Assembly: GCA_037951165.1 (NCBI GenBank)
Contig: JBBDHG010000014.1
Location: forward strand, 6,650,001-6,714,000
From: Lophius americanus
Lineage: Eukaryota > Chordata > Actinopteri > Lophiiformes > Lophiidae
Length of the DNA: 64,000 nucleotides
Direction of reading: 5' to 3'
The position numbers were made by a program, and so were the translations under genes. The notes below the pieces were generated by a model, which was not told where the DNA came from, searched no databases, and was given only the letters and a program-made list of their open reading frames with translations. Shown one piece after another: positions 52,241 through 64,000 of this stretch (within the stretch, counting starts at the first letter, position 1; each line of letters opens with the position of its first letter).

Positions 52241-54479
52241 TGGGGTCAGGAGAGTGTGCTGCAGCTTCAGTTTTTTTTGTGACTAAGTACGATTTAATCA
52301 TTTGTAACAGCTTCCTGTATTCAGGCTAAATAAGATTTAACACATTGCCAGGCTATGTGACGTCTCCAGATTGTGATTGACTCTGTTTCAATAACCAGAT
52401 GGGTTTGCAAGAATTCTTGCTTTGACTTGGCCTGAGGCCGAGGAAACTGGCCTCATGATTTCATTAATAATTTCAGTTTCCCTGTAGCATAATGACTGCT
52501 ATGAGGAGGGTGCTCTGTGCTCCTATTGGCTGACATCAAGAGAAATGTTGTCAACAGCAAGTAAACAAATTCGGACATCTTTTGCATTTGGGCAGGATTG
52601 TAATGGTCCAGCTTTTGTTGGGACTATTGAGCTGATGATTGTTTGTCTGGTCTTGTCAGAAGGTGCGATTTATAAACACAAAGGTCAGATTTAAGTAACA
52701 TAAATCAGTGACTGACTGTCGTGACATGTCTCCATCATCATATATTGTAGCGTCCAGCTCCCAAAACAGCAAATATCTATTTTTAAACAGATTAAGGTAA
52801 AAGTGCCTTAATATCCCCCCGAAAGATGACCGAGCACAAACCAGAATTGAGTCGGATGAAGACACAGCTCTCCAACAGTCAAATATTAGCAATGCAGAAA
52901 ATGCTTGTCTGGGGCAGTAGGCTAACGTTAGTACCTCTGTTAGAATGATGATTCTGAAGATTATGTTCCTATAGCAACGGCTGATACTACCAATACTGCA
53001 GCCAAATGCAAAGGTAACAATTATCGCATTACAGATGAATGGACAGACTGTTGGTCAAAGGATCATATGCTGTATCTTTGCCCACAAAACAACTGGCTGA
53101 TTAGTAAAATATATTTCAAACTGATTTTTCATGGATGGCGAATTGAAGATCTGCAGATGAGAAGCCATTTGGGGCCCTGAATCATTCAAGCCAAGCTGAC
53201 CCCAAGATCTGGTGGAGCTTTTTTAAAGTAGGTTGACATCTTATCTATAATGATTTAGTCACTATTGTATTATGATATTAAGTGCAGGCAGAATGAGTGA
53301 CATTTAATTAATTAATTTTTTTGTTCACATCTGTATTTTACATTATGTGTCAACTTTTCTGATGTGTTTCATTATTCTAACATACTAAAGGTACACTGAT
53401 TGAAATTTTCTTGGTCTATGACCCATCACCGATTTTTATAAAGTCTGATCGGCCCATACCAACTTTGACGTACTCTGGGGGTTTTTTAGTCGCTCTGCTA
53501 AAGCTAGCAGATACTAGCAGCTTCTCTTGTCCTTATATTTTAAAACCATAAATGACATCATATATATACATCAGCAGGGTCGTTGCCGGCTCCAAGCTCC
53601 CGATAGCTTTATCTGCTCTGCTAACATTTGCTGTCCGGCAAAGATTAGCAGATTAACCCCAGAACATACTGTTTCCATTTCTGTAAGTATATGAACATCT
53701 TATTCATCATAAATATCATGTTTTGGTCCTCCTAAAAAAAGTCTTGCTAAATTTATGCTAAGATCAAATATTTAATGAGGTATAAAATAATGCATTATTA
53801 TTATCTGCTTTTCTGTTTGAATAGGCAATTACTAAGTTAATTCAACACAGCAGTACTTCCGTAATTTTCTTTTGTCTGATTCCCTCTCCTATGCATGTCT
53901 ATCTCTGTTGGGTGTTGTTCCTCGCAGGTCACCTTATTGTCTTCACCCTCCAGTGGATTCCTCCAGTGCACAACTGATGACACCAAAGATACTTTGTATA
54001 GTTTATACAGCCTGAGGGAAACTGAGTATTGAGCATGGTAATGTGTAGGTTCTTTGTTTGTGTTAAACGCTTAAAGTAGTCTGTAAATAAATTATTGTTG
54101 TGTCAAAATCAGCATTATCTTCGAGAATCTTTAATTCCTCGTACAAATTCAGTGCATAATATTAAATGATTTACCAATACAGGCCGCCGATACACATGTT
54201 AGCAGGTAAATAAAGGGAGTACCGACTGGGTATTACGAAAGCATTAAAATGTTTTTCTGTACACTTATTGGAATATTTAAAACATCTGAAGAAATGTGTG
54301 AATCGGTGATCACCAAGGGAATAATAAGAAGAAAGGATTTTTTTTTTGGGTGAGTCAGAGACTGTGATCCTGGACGGGTGTTAGCAATTATGGAGCATTA
54401 GTCTGCGTGTTGTGCTGGCCAGAGAGGCAGGAAAGAGACATGAGGCCCATGCTTCACATCTCCGTCTGCTCATACTGGA
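52241..54479. other. intergenic DNA, no gene recognised
   Basis: No exon or clear mobile element recognised. Phrases like 'gtctgatcggcccatacc' near 53445 hint at an old transposon but could not be placed. Confidence 0.35.
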
Positions 54480-56334
54480 CTTATGCCAGCTCAATGGAAC
54501 ACATACTGTAGAGTAGCAGAATGGGAATCAATAACACAAGAATCCTCTGCTATCAGACCACAGTTTGATAACTTTTGAATTTGCAATGCTAAATCACTCG
54601 CCAATAGAAAAATCTTTCTACGCCAGAAATATATCTGAAGAAGCTGTAATAAAATTTAAAGAATCTATTCCATCAACCCTGGATTCAGTTGCATGTCTCA
54701 ACTTAAAATAATCTGACTCTAAGGTTAGTCCTGGGCAAATTGATTATTTCGTTGATAGGGTTGCAAGCTCACTGAGATTAACTCTGGACACTATCGCCCC
54801 CCCTAAAAAGAAGACAACAACCCCAGGTTTTTGTTCAGCACTGTAGCCAGGCTGACTGACAATCAGAGCTCTATTGAGACCCGTATTCCTAGAACCCTTA
54901 GTAGCGATGACTTCATGAGTTTCTTTAATGACAAAATTATAAGTATTAGGGACAAGATCCATAACCTCCGGCCTTCAATTGGCTCAAGTTTATGTGCTTG
55001 GAAACAACAGATAGACCTGGAGAAGATCTAGAACGCTTTATTCCCATTGATCTGAAACAATTAACTTCCCTTATTTCCTTATCCAAAACAACAACCTGTC
55101 TCCTAGACCCAATCCCCACTAGTCTACTTAAAGAAAGTTTACCCTTAGTCAGCAAATCTCTATTAGAAATCATCAATCTGTTGTTAAATTCAGGCTACGT
55201 ACCAAAGTCCTTTAAAATAGCTGTAATCAAACCACTGCTTAAAAAGCCCACCCTTGATCCTGAGGCTTTGCCCAATACAGGCCGATATCTAACCTTCCCT
55301 TCCTCTCCGAAATCTTAGAGAAAGTGGTGGTTGAACAATTGTGTGATTTTCTGCGTTAGAATAGTTTATTTGAGGATTTCCAATCAGGTTTTAGAGTTCA
55401 TCATAGTAGAGAAACAGCACTGGTCAAAATTACGAATGACCTTTTAATGGCATCTGATGAGGGACTGGCCTCTCTTCTGGTCTTTTTGGATCTTAGTGCT
55501 GCATTTGATACTATTGACCACCAAATTCTGTATCTTTTAACAATGAATCCTCCATGCATAGTAAAGTTACCCACGGACTTCCCCAGGGATCTGTGCTTGG
55601 GTCAATATTATTCACGTTATATTTGCTTCCTTTAGGCAATATTATTAGGAAACACTCCATAAACTTTCACTGTTATGCTGATGACACACAATTGTACTTA
55701 TCAATGAAACCAGGTGATTCTAATCTCTTATCCGATTAAGAGGCGTGTCTCAAAGACATTAAGACTTGGATGATCTACAACTTTTTATTATTAAATTCAG
55801 ATAAAACTGAAGTTATTGGGCTGGGAAAAAAACACCTTAGAAACAATTTATCTGATGATATATCTACTCTGGATGGTATGATCTTGGCCTCCAGCACCAC
55901 TGTGAGGAACCTGGGAGTTATCTTTGATCAGGATATGACCTTTGATTCCCACATAAAACAGATTTCTAGGACTGTTTTTTTCATTTGCGTAATATTTCTA
56001 AAATACGACACATTCTGTCGGAAAACGATGCAGAAAAGTTAGTTCATGCATTTGTTACTTCCAGGCTGGATTACTGTGATGCCCTACTAGCAGGTAGTTC
56101 CAATAAGTCTTTGAAGCCCCTCCAGCTGATCCAGAACGCTGCTGCACGTGTGCTGACCAGAACCAGGTTAAGAGAACATATCTCTCCTGTATTAGCTTCC
56201 CTTCATTGGCTCCCGGTAAAATCTAGAATCAAATTAAAAATCCTTCTGCTCACTTACAAAGCCATTAACAGTCAGGCACCAACATATCTGAAGGAGCTCA
56301 TAGTTCCATGTTGTCCAATCAGAACTCTGCGCTC
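54480..56334 (+). mobile_element. L2-type LINE copy, damaged
   Basis: Starts in the end of the endonuclease (about 54550), then an N-terminal RT linker (NNPGFCSAV-like, 54820). The RT reads PTSLLKESLPLVSKSLLEII, IAVIKPLLKKP, FLDLSAAFDTIDHQIL (motif A), a broken THGLPQGSVLGSIL and YADDTQLYLSM (55680). SLHWLPVKSRIKLKILLLTY follows. A deletion of roughly 110 bp after DHQIL, several stops and frameshifts kill it. It shares the seven-T frameshift with the 4950-6383 copy. Its 3' end is lost: at about 56335 the sequence turns into the 21-bp minisatellite. Confidence 0.85.
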
Positions 56335-59222
56335 CCAGCTAACCTCAGCTACTTCATCACTAACCACACCTCCTACACCACTAACAATGCCCTCTTACAA
56401 TACAAAACTCAACTATTGCAAAACTAACCACATATCCTTCAATACTAACCTCAAATACTTCACCAGTAACCAGACAAAATTCACTACTAACCACAACTCC
56501 AAACCATGTCCTACACCACTAACCACACCTCATAAACCACAAACCACAACTATTTCACCACTTACCACAACTTCTTCAACACTAACCTCAAATACGTAAA
56601 CACTAACCACATGTCATAAACCACTAACCACAAGTACTTCACCACTAACCACACTTCATAAACCACCAACCACAATTATTTCACCAATTACCACACGTCC
56701 TAAACCACTAACCAAAACTACCGCCCAACCACACGTCATACACCACTAACCACAACTATTTCCCCACTAAACTCAACTACTTCACCACTAACCACGACAC
56801 CTAAACCACTAACTACACCTCCTCCAGTACTAACCACACCTCTTACACCACTAACCACACCTCCTACACCATTAACCGCACCTCCTACAGTACTAACCAC
56901 ACCCTCCTACAACACAAAACTCAATAACTTCACCACTAACCACATCCTCACCTATAACAGCACCACTAACCTCAACTATTTCCCCACTAACCACAACTCC
57001 TTCACCACTAACCACAACTCATAAACCACTGCCCACAACTATTTCTCCACTAACCTCAACTACTTCACCACTAACCACTATACGTACACCACTAATCACA
57101 CCTCCTACAGTATTAACTACACCACATATACCACCAACCACACCTCCTACACGTCTAACCACAACTACTTCATCACTAAACACAAGTCATACACCCCTAA
57201 CGTCAGCTACTTCACCACTAACCACACCTACTACACCACTAACAATGCCCTCCTAAAACACAAACCTCAACTACTGCACAACTAACCACATCTCCTTCTA
57301 ACCACATCTCAATCTACCCATTACTGCACTCATAAACCACAACTATTTTACCACTGACCACACCACCTATAACAGTAACCACACCCTCTACAACACTAAC
57401 GACACGTCATACACCATTAACCACATCTATTTCACAACTAGCCACACCTCATACAGTACTAACCGCAACTCTGACACCACTAACCACAAAATAGGCACCA
57501 CTAATCACACCTCCTACAAAACTAAGGGGCAACTTATACAGCAATGACCACACCTCCTACACCAAAACTACTACACCACTAACCACTACACCACTAACTA
57601 TTTTACCACTTACCTCAGCTACGTTAAAACTAACCACACCTCCTATACCACTAATGAAGCACTCCTACAACACAAACCTCAAAAACTTCACCACTAACCA
57701 CATCTCCTTCACCCATAACCACACCTCATAAACCACAACCCTCAACTACTGCGCAACTAACCACAACTCCTTCACCACTAACCACAACTCATAAACCATT
57801 AACCACAACTATTTCACCACTAACCTCCACTACTTCCCCACTACCCACAATACCTACGCCACTAACCACACTTCCTAAAGTACTAACCACACCACATACA
57901 CAACTAAACCCCCTCCTACACCACTAACCTCAAATACCTCAGCACTAACCAGACAAAATTCACTACTAACCACAACTACAAACCATCTCCTACACCACTA
58001 ACCACACCTTGTGAACCACAAACGACAACTATTTCACCACTTACCACAACTACTTCAACACTAACCTCAACTACTTCACCACTAACAAGACGTTATTCAC
58101 CACTAACCACAACTAAAAAACCCTAACCACACATCCTAAACAACTAACCACAACTACTTTCCCACTAACCATACATCATAAACCATTAACCACTAGTACT
58201 TCACCACTAACCACACCTCCTACACCACTAACCACACTTCATAAACCACTAACCACAACTCCTACACCACTAACCACAACTACTTCACCACTTACCACAC
58301 ATCCTAAACCACTAACCAAAACTACCGCCCAACCAAACGTTATACATTACTAACCTCATCTACTTTCCCTCAGATACTTTACCACACCTCCTACAACACT
58401 AACCACGCCCTCCTACACCAATAACCACAACTACACCATGACTAACCACATGTCTAACACCACTAACCACACCTCCTACAGTACTAACCGCACATAATAC
58501 ACCACTAACCACACCTCCTACAGTACTAACCACACCTCATACAACACTAACCACACCTCCTACACCACTAATCAAAACTAATTCATCACTAACCACACGT
58601 CATACACCACTAACCTCAGCTACTTTACCACTAACCACTCCTCCTACAGTACTAACCACAACTCATACACTACTAACCACATATACTACAGCAATAACCG
58701 CAACTACTTCATCACTAACCACATGTCATACGACAATTACCTCAACTATTTCACCACTAACCAAATCTCCTTAACCTTTAACCGCATCTCATAAACCACT
58801 AACCACAACTATCTCCCCACTAAACTCAACTACTTAACCACTAACCACGACACCTAAACCACTAACTACACCTCCTCCAGTACTAACCACACCTCTTACA
58901 CCACTAACCACACCTCCTACACCAATAATCACAACTACTTCATTATTAACCACAAGTCATACACCACTATTTCCCCACTTACCACTCCTCCTACAGTACT
59001 AACCACACCTCCCACACAACTAAGGGGCACTTTATACAGCAATGACCACGCCTCCACCACTATCCATCACTGCCCTTACACTACTAACCACACCTTAGAC
59101 ACCTCTAACCATACAACCTACAGCAACAACCACATCTTAAATACTACTATCCACACCATATACACTACTAAGGACAGAATACACACTATATAACATACCT
59201 TATACACTACTAACCAAACCAT
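56335..59222 (+). repeat. 2.9-kb minisatellite, 21-bp unit
   Basis: About 137 units of 'accactaaccacacctccta' plus C, with variants such as accacaactacttc and agtactaacc. It is C- and A-rich on this strand with few G. Since 21 is a multiple of three, short Thr/Pro-rich open frames arise, but stops are frequent. Confidence 0.93.
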
Positions 59223-59940
59223 ATGAAAGTAAACAACTTCTTGTGTTTCATTTAATTTTCATATAACAGCAAGGTATGAATTGAATATCATTTGCAAGAA
59301 GTTGCTGCAGCTTTTGTTAGTTCAGTGGATAAATCAGGTAAATCAGTGTGTCTGAAAACAAGAGAGCTCAAACATTATTGGACTGTTTATATCACCATGA
59401 AGCAAATAAGACAACATGGGATCCATCATGTCTTTTGTTGTGGTTGTCTGTTATGTCAGAGGACACCATGTGAGTAGGTCTCTCACTGCTGAAAGAATGT
59501 GGACACATGACCATCCATGATTGTCAGTCCGGTGATTGGATCTCAAATGTGTGCTGACTGTGTTTCGGGAGGGTTCATTCCTGAATTTAGTTGTCCATGT
59601 TATTTACTCCCACCAGTGTTGCTGCACCTGGCAGAAATAGCCCCTCCCTCTAATAACCGATGTAATCTTTTTGTTTGTGTCCATTTTAGCAACAACTTCA
59701 TAGATTATTATTCTTTTTATGACACTATTTCACCTTTTATAAACCCCTCCCTCATTCACTTTGTCTTGATTCCAACACTCCTCTAACATTCTTTCAGAAG
59801 AAAAGGAAAACGGAAGAAGGAGAAAGAGCTCAGGATGGGATGGTGTGAACAATGTGCATTTCTGAAAGAGTATGTCAATAAAGTGTTTTCCTCCAAAGTT
59901 ACAGCGGCAGCTACAGAACAGAAGCTGATTTAGAGTGAGG

Positions 59941-60002
59941 TGTATGTGTGTGTGTGTGTGTGATGGTTGTTCGGTCTGTGTGTGTGTGTGTGTGTGTTTT
60001 TG
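59941..60002 (+). repeat. TG microsatellite
   Basis: Two TG runs separated by 'atggttgttcggtc'. Confidence 0.9.
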
Positions 60003-61262
60003 TGCGCGCACGCGGGGGGTTGCAGAGCTGAACAACACGTGTCTTGTTCAGAGTTTTCATAGGGGATTTTTTCCAGATGGAGCAGGACCTGCCACTAATC
60101 TACTACCTGTATCAGCGATCATGAATGACCTAAGTCTGTGAAGGGAAACCTCTGGTCTTGTGTTCTTGGAAGCTTCGCCCCCTTGGCCTCAGGTTCTATC
60201 AATGGAATGACATCACGGTGCATATGGACATGGGCTTGTGTCTTAGCCTCACCCTGTGGTTTTATCTTTACAAACAGAGGAACCCCGTCTAGTGCCGAAG
60301 GTCTCCTCAGAGTGGAAGTACACTGTTATGGCATTAGTTTGCTAATAAAAGGCCTCTGTGAGGACACACACTCAATCACACAAATGCATCCAGACCTCGA
60401 GCCAACAAGTGCATCATTTAATTTTGCCGTTCTGGAACAAATTTTGGTTACACAACACTTCATCCTCAGGACTGTTTTTCTCTTCCTGTCATGCAGTATT
60501 CCAGTCATGAATGTCACATTAGCCTCAGATGGTTGACGGAATGACAGACACCCTTCAGCCTCGGTAGTTTTACTCACCATAGTCGATCATCTTGTTCCTC
60601 AGCTACGACCCAACGGTAAATTCACCACCGATTAAACATCAGGTCGCAAACTGATCATCACCAGGGCATGGCGTCTGTCGCTGTGATTCATCTAGGGTAG
60701 CATGTGCTCACCTCTTCTCTTCATTCGTCCTCCTTTTCCTCCCCCTCCGTCTGAAGCACAGTGGGGCTCAGTGAGGCTCGGCTCCCTGAAATCACAGCCC
60801 CTTTCCTGTGAGGAAAACACACGGCACTAACTGAGCCTGACCTCATGCCTACTCTGCATCACACACTGGTTGTAGTCTTCACCCCGTCTCTGAGTGTGAG
60901 TCCATGTGCAGCAGATATGTGCTGTATGCTGCAGACGATGAATGGATTCTCTGTGGCTGTAACCCTCAACCTGGGAATGAATCCAGTCCCAGTGTGGACC
61001 AGCAGCTTTGCACTAAATAGAACTGGGCTAATTTTTGTGGGTGTGTGGATAGAGAGAAACGCTCTTAGGTGGGCCCTGATGGGAGGTGAGGCTTCTACAT
61101 TGTTGGGTATGTGGTTCAGGACATCGATGGAATTCGAAAGTGGGATATATCCAAACGTTGAGGAAAGCTTTCAGACTCTTGTTTAAACCAATGTCTTTTA
61201 GTTAGTTTTGAATGGTGAGACTGCATGTGTGGCTGAAAGAGTGAACAGTGTGCAGAGATGCA

Positions 61263-61279
61263 CACCCTAACCCTAACCC
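61263..61279 (-). repeat. short telomere-like tract
   Basis: 'accctaaccctaaccct', under three units of TTAGGG on the minus strand. This may be chance. Confidence 0.5.
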
Positions 61280-61403
61280 TTCCTCAATAAATTGCAGACA
61301 CTCAGCAGAGATTATTTTACATTCATGCAGGTTAGAATCATATTGGAGGGAGTTTAAAGCCACAGTCTGTGCACGTCACATGGACGGCACTTAAAGTGTC
61401 TTA

Positions 61404-61863
61404 AAGGTGCAGTGTGTAAAATGTGGGTGCCTATCTTTGAAAACACAGGAAAATGATATTTATACCTATTAATCTATTAGTTTGATGTGCCAGAAAAGAC
61501 GATGAAGAAATGCTTAACATCCTAAAACCAAATAAGAAGAGGATGATGAATGAGATGATGCTGAATGTTGTGAGAACCACGATATTGACATTCGGAGGCT
61601 CAAACCTATTATTAGCACAAGACAAAGTAAGGGAGGTTAAGACCTCACAAACAAAGAATCCATAAAGACCCAAGCCATGAAGACCTGATAGTAGGGGCAG
61701 CCAAACGATGCGAGAATACCTCTACTTTCCACATGCATTTGCTCGGAAGGGATGCAACGCATCTGTGGCTGTGGTAGCCTGGAAAGGTTTGCAGGTAAAA
61801 GTGGCTCGCGGCTTTATAGCTGGAACATCACCTAGATGCCACTGAATGCTACACACTACATCT
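61404..61863. mobile_element. MITE-like repeat with terminal inverted repeats
   Basis: Left end AAAGGTGCAGTGTGTA (61404-61419) and right end TACACACTACATCTTT (61848-61863) are 16-base inverted repeats with two mismatches. The interior has no ORF. The ends resemble a common fish non-autonomous DNA transposon. Confidence 0.65.
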
Positions 61864-61926
61864 TTGAAGCTGAATGAATGAAAGTAGTGAAGTAGCAAAA
61901 CCTGAGATAGCCCATCTGTCGAGATC
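61849..61926 (+). repeat. left copy of a direct repeat of about 75 bp
   Basis: Includes the MITE right end and 'gctgaatgaatgaaagtagt' to 'catctgtcgagatc'. The right copy is at 63924-64000. Confidence 0.85.
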
Positions 61927-62554
61927 TTTCGTGTAATTCAGATTTACCTTTCACATTTCCTTTTGTTATCATCCGCTTATCCGGGTCCAGGTCGCAGGGG
62001 AAGCAGTTTCAGCATTTCAGACATTCCTGTCCCCGGCCACATCCACCAACTACTCTAGGAGAATTCCGAGGCATTCCCAAGCCAGCCGAGAGATGTAATC
62101 TCTCCAGCGTGTCATGGATCTGCCCCGGGGTCTCCTCCCAGATGGACATGCCCGAAACACCTCCCCAGGGATTCGTCCGAGGGGCATCCTAACTAAATGC
62201 CCGAACCAACTCAACTGAGTCCTCTCGATGTGGAGGAGCAGCTACTTTGAGCTTCTCCCAGATGTCTGATCTCCTCATCCTATCTCTAAGGCTGAGCCCA
62301 GACACTTTGCAGAGAAAACTCATTTCAGCTGCTTGTATCTGCGATCTCATTCTTTCGATCATGAGCCACAGTTCATGATCATAGCTGAAGGTCGGAACGT
62401 AGATGGACCGGTAAATCGAGAGCTTTGCCTATCGGCTGAGCTCTCTCTTCACCACAACGGATCGATATTGCATCCGCATCAGTGCGGATGCCAACCCAAT
62501 CCGTCTGTCCATCTCCCGCTCCCTTTTCCCCTCACTCGTGAACAAGACCGCAAG

Positions 62555-63304
62555 TTACTTGAACTCCTCCTTTTGGGGAAAAAAAAAATCCTCCCCGACC
62601 CGGATTGAGCACTCTACCTTTTTCTGGCTGAGAACCATGGCTTCAGACTTAGAGGTGCTGTTTCTCATCCTGGCCGCTTCACACTCGGCTGCAAACTGTC
62701 CCAGTGCGAGCTGGAGGTCAGTGTTTGAATGTGCCAATAGGACAACATCATCTGCAAAAAGCAGATACGGGATCCTAAGGCCGCCAAACCCGACACCCTC
62801 CACCACTTGGCTACGCCTAGAAATTCTGTGCATGAAAATTAAGAACAGAATCGGTGACAAAGGGCAGCCCTGCTGGAGTCCAACCGCAGCTGGAAACAAG
62901 TCTGACTTACTACCTTCAATGTAAACCAGACTCTGACTCCGACAGTTCAGTGATTGGACGGCCCTTAGCACTGAGCCATCCACTCAACACTCTCGGAGCA
63001 CCCCCCAAAGGATGCCCCGAGGGACACGGTCATAAGCCTTCTCCAGATCCACAAAGCACATGTGGACTGGTTGGGCAAACTCCAAGTTCCCCTCCAGCAC
63101 CCTCGAGAGGGTATAGGGCTGGTCCAGCGTTCCATGACCAGGATGAAAACCGCATTGTTCCTCCTGAATCCGAGGTTCAACTATTGACCAGACTCTCATC
63201 ACCTGTATACTGGCGTAGACCTTAACTGGGAGGCTGAGGAGTGTGATCCCCCGATAGTTGGGAAACATCCTCTGGTCCCCCTTCTTTAAAAGGGGAACCA
63301 CCAT
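62555..63304 (-). pseudogene. Rex3 reverse transcriptase remnant
   Basis: Two same-frame stretches separated by one TGA codon cover most RT motifs, including the catalytic FADD. After EEFK the frame breaks at an A/T-rich run (62579-62588 region). Not functional. Confidence 0.85.
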
Positions 63305-63428
63305 CCCTTGAGGTGGGAGTTGAAGACCATCCTCACAGAGTCCTCGGCCAGACCTTCCCAGCAGACCCTCAAAATTTGTTTGGGCCTACCAGGTTTGTCC
63401 AGCTTCCTCGCTTGCCATCTGATCCAAC

Positions 63429-63710
63429 TCAACACCAGGTAGTTGACAGCTCATCTCCTCTCTTCCCCCTAGTGTCCAAAACATGCGGCCACAGATCAGC
63501 TGATTCGACTACAAAGTCGATCATCGATCTGCAACGTAGGGTTTCCTGGTGCCAAGTGCACGGGTGGACACACTTATGTTTGAAAATGGTGTTCGTTATG
63601 GACAAACTGTGACTACCACAGAAGTCCAATAACTGAACACCACTAGGGTTCAGATCAGGCAGGCCCTTCCTCCCAATCACGCCACTCCAGGTCTCACTAT
63701 CATTGCTCAC
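63429..63710 (-). pseudogene. Rex3 endonuclease remnant
   Basis: NDSETWSGVIGRKGLPDLNP and LLDFCGSHSLSITNTIFKHK correspond to the middle of the RTE endonuclease. It ends shortly after RGDELSTTW because of the internal deletion. Confidence 0.8.
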
Positions 63711-63923
63711 GTGTGCATTGAAGTCTCCCAGTAGGAGTCCCCAGTTGGGGCGCTTTCCGACACCCGTTCCAAGAACTCACTCCAGAAAAAGTGGGTACTC
63801 TGAGGCTCCTTCCCCATCAGTGAGGTGATATTAAATGTCCCCACCGTCAGCTTTCGTAGCCGGGGATCTGACCACCAAGGCCACTGCCTTTTCCTACTGC
63901 CCGATCCACAAAGTACCGGACTT

Positions 63924-64000
63924 CAAACACTGCACCTTTAAAGCTGAATGAATGAAAGTAGTGAAGTAGGGAACCCTAAGATATCCCATCTGTCGAGATC
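63924..64000 (+). repeat. right copy of the direct repeat of about 75 bp (runs to the window edge)
   Basis: 'acactgcacctttaaagctg' to 'catctgtcgagatc', about 90% like 61849-61926 by eye. The window ends inside it. Confidence 0.85.

Larger units (their letters stand above)
59223..61400. other. intergenic DNA, no gene recognised
   Basis: Contains TG microsatellites (59941-60000) and small open frames without family resemblance. A promoter or 5' UTR exon of il16 could lie here but nothing shows it. Confidence 0.35.
61964..63915 (-). mobile_element. Rex3 (RTE clade) non-LTR retrotransposon, damaged
   Basis: Minus-strand order: endonuclease start LRKLTVGTFNITSLMGKEP (about 63850), LLGDFNAHVSNDSETW and SMIDFVVESADLWPHVLDTR (63700-63480), RT VPLLKKGDQRMFPNYRGITL (63300), FVDLEKAYDRVPRGILW, an in-frame TGA (62986-62984), GLQQGCPLSPILFLIFMHRI and FADDVVLLAH (62740). 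The sequence 'cggtgacaaagggcagccct' near 62852 fits the published Rex3 PCR primer (from memory). The segment between endonuclease and RT is mostly deleted (about 63310-63430). The 3' end is at 'ccgcttatccgggtccaggt'. Confidence 0.88.

Noticed and set aside
56335..59222. Mucin-like Thr/Pro-rich protein from the 21-bp repeat
   Set aside because: The frame is broken often by stops and indels (TAC GTA A and similar); only a by-product of a 21-base unit.
60138..60536. 132-codon plus-strand open frame upstream of il16
   Set aside because: No recognisable domain, no splice context and composition like the flanking DNA.
61263..61279. Second interstitial telomere
   Set aside because: Fewer than three units, within chance expectation.

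Overview
This window reads as nuclear DNA of a ray-finned (teleost) fish. Genes are split by GT-AG introns. The mobile elements are typical of fish: Rex1, Rex3, L2-type LINEs, Tc1-like transposons and a tRNA-derived SINE. The two genes match a gene pair that is also adjacent in mammals. Protein identities come from translating the exons and comparing them with family sequences I know. No search or alignment was run.

Layout. (1) 1-2104, + strand: the last four coding exons of stard5, a START-domain lipid carrier; its first coding part lies before the window. (2) 2105-9220: stard5 3' UTR, then AT-rich intergenic DNA with L2-type LINE remnants (about 4950-6383, minus strand). (3) 9221-51404, minus strand: il16 (pro-interleukin-16), about 28 coding exons giving roughly 1,690 residues with four PDZ domains. 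Two PDZ domains are near the middle and two are at the C terminus. stard5 and il16 converge tail to tail, as in human. (4) il16 introns carry most of the oddities: a Rex1 LINE with a 799-codon open reading frame (19.3-22.2 kb), degenerate Tc1 elements (24.4, 28.1-29.6, 38.4-39.9 kb), a SINE (40.9-41.2 kb), an interstitial telomeric tract (39.5 kb), a GGAT-type array (32.1-33.0 kb) and a 4.9-kb minisatellite of 23-bp units in intron 2 (45.4-50.3 kb). (5) 51405-64000: no protein-coding gene recognised. This part holds an L2 copy (54.5-56.3 kb) running straight into a 2.9-kb minisatellite of 21-bp units, a MITE-like repeat (61.4-61.9 kb) and a damaged Rex3 LINE (about 61.96-63.92 kb, minus strand) flanked by long direct repeats.

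Function. STARD5 is a cytosolic sterol and bile-acid carrier. Pro-IL-16 is a PDZ scaffold whose C-terminal PDZ segment is released in mammals as a CD4-binding cytokine. They are neighbours without a known shared pathway. I found no operon-like, CRISPR or defence-type system. The most notable points are the il16 processing and isoform differences from mammals, the 23-bp repeat family found at three places in the locus, and the tandem-repeat and transposon junctions.
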